24,747 nt of DNA from PALSA-1006 sp964532405 (lineage in GTDB: Bacteria; Pseudomonadota; Gammaproteobacteria; Burkholderiales; Gallionellaceae): the NCBI GenBank assembly GCA_964532405.1, contig CAZHIC010000032.1, positions 1-24,747 of the forward strand. Reading direction: 5' to 3'. The notes beneath the pieces were generated by a model. The model was not told the DNA's origin. It saw only the letters and a list, made by a program, of their open reading frames with translations, and searched no databases. The first letter of the stretch is position 1; each line of letters starts with the position of its first letter. This document shows positions 22,152 through 24,747 of this stretch, one piece after another. Made by a program: the position numbers and the translations under genes.

Positions 22152-24701
22152 TTAATCCAACCCTGCCACGTTAATTTTTTGTTTCAGCAACGCCTCAAAT
22201 TGCTCTATTGGCACCGGTTTGCTAAAGAGATAGCCCTGATATGTCACGCAGCCCTGCTCCTTCAAAAGCGCCAGCTGCGCCGCCGTCTCCACGCCTTCGG
22301 CAATCACATTCAAACGGAAGTTCTTCGCCAGGCCGATGATGGTCTTTACCATCACCGCATCATTGGGATCGGTGGTCATATCACGCACGAAGCTCTGGTC
22401 AATCTTGATCTGATCCAGTGGCAACTGCTTCAAATAAGACAGCGAGGAATATCCCGTGCCAAAATCATCCAGGGACAAGCGAACGCCGAGCGCTTTCAGT
22501 GCATGCATCTTGGTGATCACGTCAGTGACATTGCTCAGCACCACGCTCTCGGTGAGCTCCAGCTTCAAGCGCGAAGCCCCAATCTCATGAAGGCGAAGGA
22601 GTGCGGCAACTTTTTCTACAAAATCATGTTGCTTGAATTGCTGCGCACTCACATTCACGGCCAGTGTCAGATGGCTGGTTAAATCGCTTTTAGCCCAGTC
22701 GCGCAACTGGCGGCAACCGGTATCCAACACCCAGCCGCCGATGTCGAGAATCAGCGAACTTTCTTCCGCGACGGGAATAAATTGCATCGGGGAAACCATG
22801 CCGCGCGATGGGTGCACCCATCGCACCAATGCTTCCGCCCCAATCGCACGACGCTCGCTATCCACCTGAACTTGATAGAGCAAATGAAGTTGATGTTCGG
22901 GCACGGCGTTGCGCATGTCGGCCGCTAGCGCGGCGCGTGTCTCTACTGCCAATTGCATGGCCGGATCAAAGAAACGCACGGCGTTACGCCCGGCATCTTT
23001 GGCCTGGTACATCGCCATGTCGGCATGCTTTAGCAAGGCGTCTACCGACTCTTCGTTGCCGCGATACAGACATACCCCGATGCTGGTTGAACTGTATTGC
23101 TGGCTACCGAGCAACTGGTAGGATTGTGTCAAGCCGACCCGAATCTTCTCGGCAATGAGTGCCGCTTTGCGGGAGGCTTCCTCCGCATGCTCATCCAACT
23201 CTTCGAGCAATATGACAAATTCGTCCCCCCCTAGGCGGGCCACTGTATCGGCATCGCGCGCACATAACCGGATGCGTTCCGCCACTTCAACCAACAGCAT
23301 ATCGCCATAGTCATAGCCCAGTGTGTCATTGATCGTTTTGAACTGATCCAAATCAAGAAACAGCACGGCACCATAGTGATTGCTGTCGGCAGAGCTCGAT
23401 AGTGCCGCGCGCAGCCGATCCAGCAACAAACGCCGGTTAGGCAGACGAGTCAACGCATCAAAGAACGCCAAGGCGTGAATTGCCTCCTCGTTTTTTTTGC
23501 GCTCCGTGATGTCGATGTGAGCGCCGGACAGATGAGTCACTCGGCCTTTTTCATCATACTGTTTTTCACCGCGTGCAATGATCCAGCGGTAGCCGCCGTC
23601 GCGATGGCGCATGCGCAACTCGCTTACATACTGCCTGCTTGAGGAAGCCAAGTAGCTGTTCAGCCGGTTTAGGGCAGACTCGCGATCATCCGGGTGAAGC
23701 AGGGACTCCCATGTGGAAAATTGATTGGGCAATTCATCGGGCTGATAACCCAGCAGGGCTTTCCATTCAGGGCTGAAATTCACAGAATGGGTGGTCAAAT
23801 CCCAATCCCACAAACCGGTGCTGGAGGCTTGCAGGGCTAACGACAGCTTCTGCTGTGCATGCTGCAGCTGGTTGTAGGGCTCCTCGATCACTTCAACCAC
23901 GATGGCCCGATAAATAAACAGGTAAGCAATGACCTTGTAGATATGCCCCAGCACGTTGTAGCTACCCGTCATCGTGGTGTAAAGCGTGAAAAAAAATTCG
24001 CTCATCGCCAAAGTGCAAACCGCAGAAAAAAGCAAAACGATGTTGAACGTTCGGGGTTCGCGCATTTTTTTCCACAGCACGATGGCGGTAAAAAGGTTGA
24101 TGGCGATGATGGTGTACTCGGCAATTTTCTTAAACGGCGTGAGTCCCTGACCCGGAATGAAGGTATCCGGCATCCAAGCTTGGTGGTAGATCACGGCCCA
24201 ATTCAACACCCCATAAAAAAGGATGAATGAAATGAAAATCAAGTAACGAGTTGCGCCCGACTTGAGGGGCTTCCATGACCTGATGGCGACAACAAGCAAA
24301 ACAAGAGCCGCGATCAACCGTGCAGACAACCAAAAATTGAGTTGCTTCTGCGCATCATTGGGAGAAATAAAATCAGGCATGCCCGAGTAGGACACCGTGT
24401 GAGAAAAATCGAGCAGGCCTACCGAAAAAAATACGCAGGCAAGCAGTACGATATTTCCGGACAGCTTCTGACTATGCGAATTCCAGCCCACCGCAAATAC
24501 CATCATCGAGACCACGATAGATACCGTTTCCAGCAGGGTATGCAAGGGGAGATAATATGGGACGCCTTTGAATTCAGGCCATGCCGGAACCAACCAAGCC
24601 AACAACTGAACGGCGGCAAGAAAAATCAGAATCTTTGCCGCGTCGCGCATTGCGCTTCTGTGGGATGGGTGCATTTGAACTATTCCATGCTGTTTACTCA
24701 T
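22152..24701 (-). CDS. MASE3-PAS-GGDEF-EAL cyclic-di-GMP signalling protein
   Basis: An 849-residue membrane sensor that probably both makes and degrades c-di-GMP. Residues about 20-270 are a multi-helix MASE3 domain (LLDFSHTVSYSGMPDF is characteristic), then a PAS domain with a PAC tail (about 288-402, ending ITERKKNEE). The GGDEF domain (about 405-575) has an intact GGDEF at 491-495 and a product-inhibition RxxD (482-485) five residues before it. The EAL domain (about 595-845) has EAL at 623-625, N683, E716 in ELTES, D745-D746 in DDFGTGYSS, K766 and E802 in AEGVET. All key residues of both halves are present, so neither is obviously degenerate. It is convergent with queD. The signal is unknown. 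Confidence 0.93.
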   Translation of the reverse strand: MSKQHGIVQMHPSHRSAMRDAAKILIFLAAVQLLAWLVPAWPEFKGVPYYLPLHTLLETVSIVVSMMVFAVGWNSHSQKLSGNIVLLACVFFSVGLLDFSHTVSYSGMPDFISPNDAQKQLNFWLSARLIAALVLLVVAIRSWKPLKSGATRYLIFISFILFYGVLNWAVIYHQAWMPDTFIPGQGLTPFKKIAEYTIIAINLFTAIVLWKKMREPRTFNIVLLFSAVCTLAMSEFFFTLYTTMTGSYNVLGHIYKVIAYLFIYRAIVVEVIEEPYNQLQHAQQKLSLALQASSTGLWDWDLTTHSVNFSPEWKALLGYQPDELPNQFSTWESLLHPDDRESALNRLNSYLASSSRQYVSELRMRHRDGGYRWIIARGEKQYDEKGRVTHLSGAHIDITERKKNEEAIHALAFFDALTRLPNRRLLLDRLRAALSSSADSNHYGAVLFLDLDQFKTINDTLGYDYGDMLLVEVAERIRLCARDADTVARLGGDEFVILLEELDEHAEEASRKAALIAEKIRVGLTQSYQLLGSQQYSSTSIGVCLYRGNEESVDALLKHADMAMYQAKDAGRNAVRFFDPAMQLAVETRAALAADMRNAVPEHQLHLLYQVQVDSERRAIGAEALVRWVHPSRGMVSPMQFIPVAEESSLILDIGGWVLDTGCRQLRDWAKSDLTSHLTLAVNVSAQQFKQHDFVEKVAALLRLHEIGASRLKLELTESVVLSNVTDVITKMHALKALGVRLSLDDFGTGYSSLSYLKQLPLDQIKIDQSFVRDMTTDPNDAVMVKTIIGLAKNFRLNVIAEGVETAAQLALLKEQGCVTYQGYLFSKPVPIEQFEALLKQKINVAGLD

Positions 24702-24747
24702 ACGTCAGAAATATAGGCTACAGAAGGATGTTTAAAAAACGAACGTA

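Noticed and set aside
24702..24747. TATATT on the minus strand as a -10 box for the GGDEF-EAL gene
   Set aside because: No acceptable -35 element at the right spacing, and the window ends 46 bases upstream of the start.
1..24747. CRISPR arrays, prophage genes, integrases or transposases
   Set aside because: None is seen: no regularly spaced repeats, and no frame resembles a recombinase or phage structural protein.

Overview
The window looks like chromosomal DNA of a betaproteobacterium. The gene order sdhC-sdhD-sdhA-sdhB-sdhE-gltA-sucA-sucB, the protein sequences and the GC-rich codon use fit the Nitrosomonadales, perhaps a Gallionellaceae or Sideroxydans relative. That assignment comes from gene order and protein resemblance only; no 16S or other marker is present.

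Layout. (1) Positions 2-841, plus strand: the 3' part of a copper-type P1B ATPase. (2) 886-970, minus: a tRNA-Leu (anticodon TAG). (3) 1027-18132, minus: a long TCA-cycle cluster transcribed from sdhC leftwards: sdhC, sdhD, sdhA, sdhB, sdhE, gltA, sucA, sucB and an AcuI/YhdH-type reductase, mostly with overlaps or gaps of a few bases. Two foreign-looking inserts interrupt it. A GxxExxY-family gene bounded by 33-bp inverted repeats lies between sdhA and sdhB. A type I restriction-modification islet (hsdR, hsdM, a DUF1016 nuclease gene, hsdS and the stump of an AAA ATPase gene) lies between sucA and sucB. (4) 18133-18496: the divergent intergenic region. It holds a 207-bp MITE-like element with 18-bp terminal inverted repeats and an exact 10-bp flanking direct repeat. 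(5) 18497-22065, plus: a DUF58 protein, a TgpA-like transglutaminase and queD. (6) 22152-24701, minus: a membrane-bound MASE3-PAS-GGDEF-EAL c-di-GMP protein.

How the genes work together. The minus-strand cluster encodes succinate dehydrogenase with its flavinylation factor, citrate synthase and the E1 and E2 subunits of 2-oxoglutarate dehydrogenase. The E3 gene (lpd) is not in the window. The restriction genes form a self-contained defence unit that has taken residence inside this core operon. DUF58 and TgpA form the usual pair, but the MoxR ATPase that normally precedes them is missing.

The most unusual signal is that small GC-rich palindromic repeats have been accommodated in frame inside three ordinary proteins: the P-type ATPase, SucB and the TgpA-like protein. 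Two of these copies carry a shared core (44 of 48 bases identical) with a compensated hairpin base pair. The core is nested at the same point of the outer palindrome and is read in the same frame, so both proteins carry a nearly identical extra peptide. With the inverted-repeat GxxExxY cassette and the MITE, the window shows a genome repeatedly entered by small elements that leave host reading frames and operons usable.
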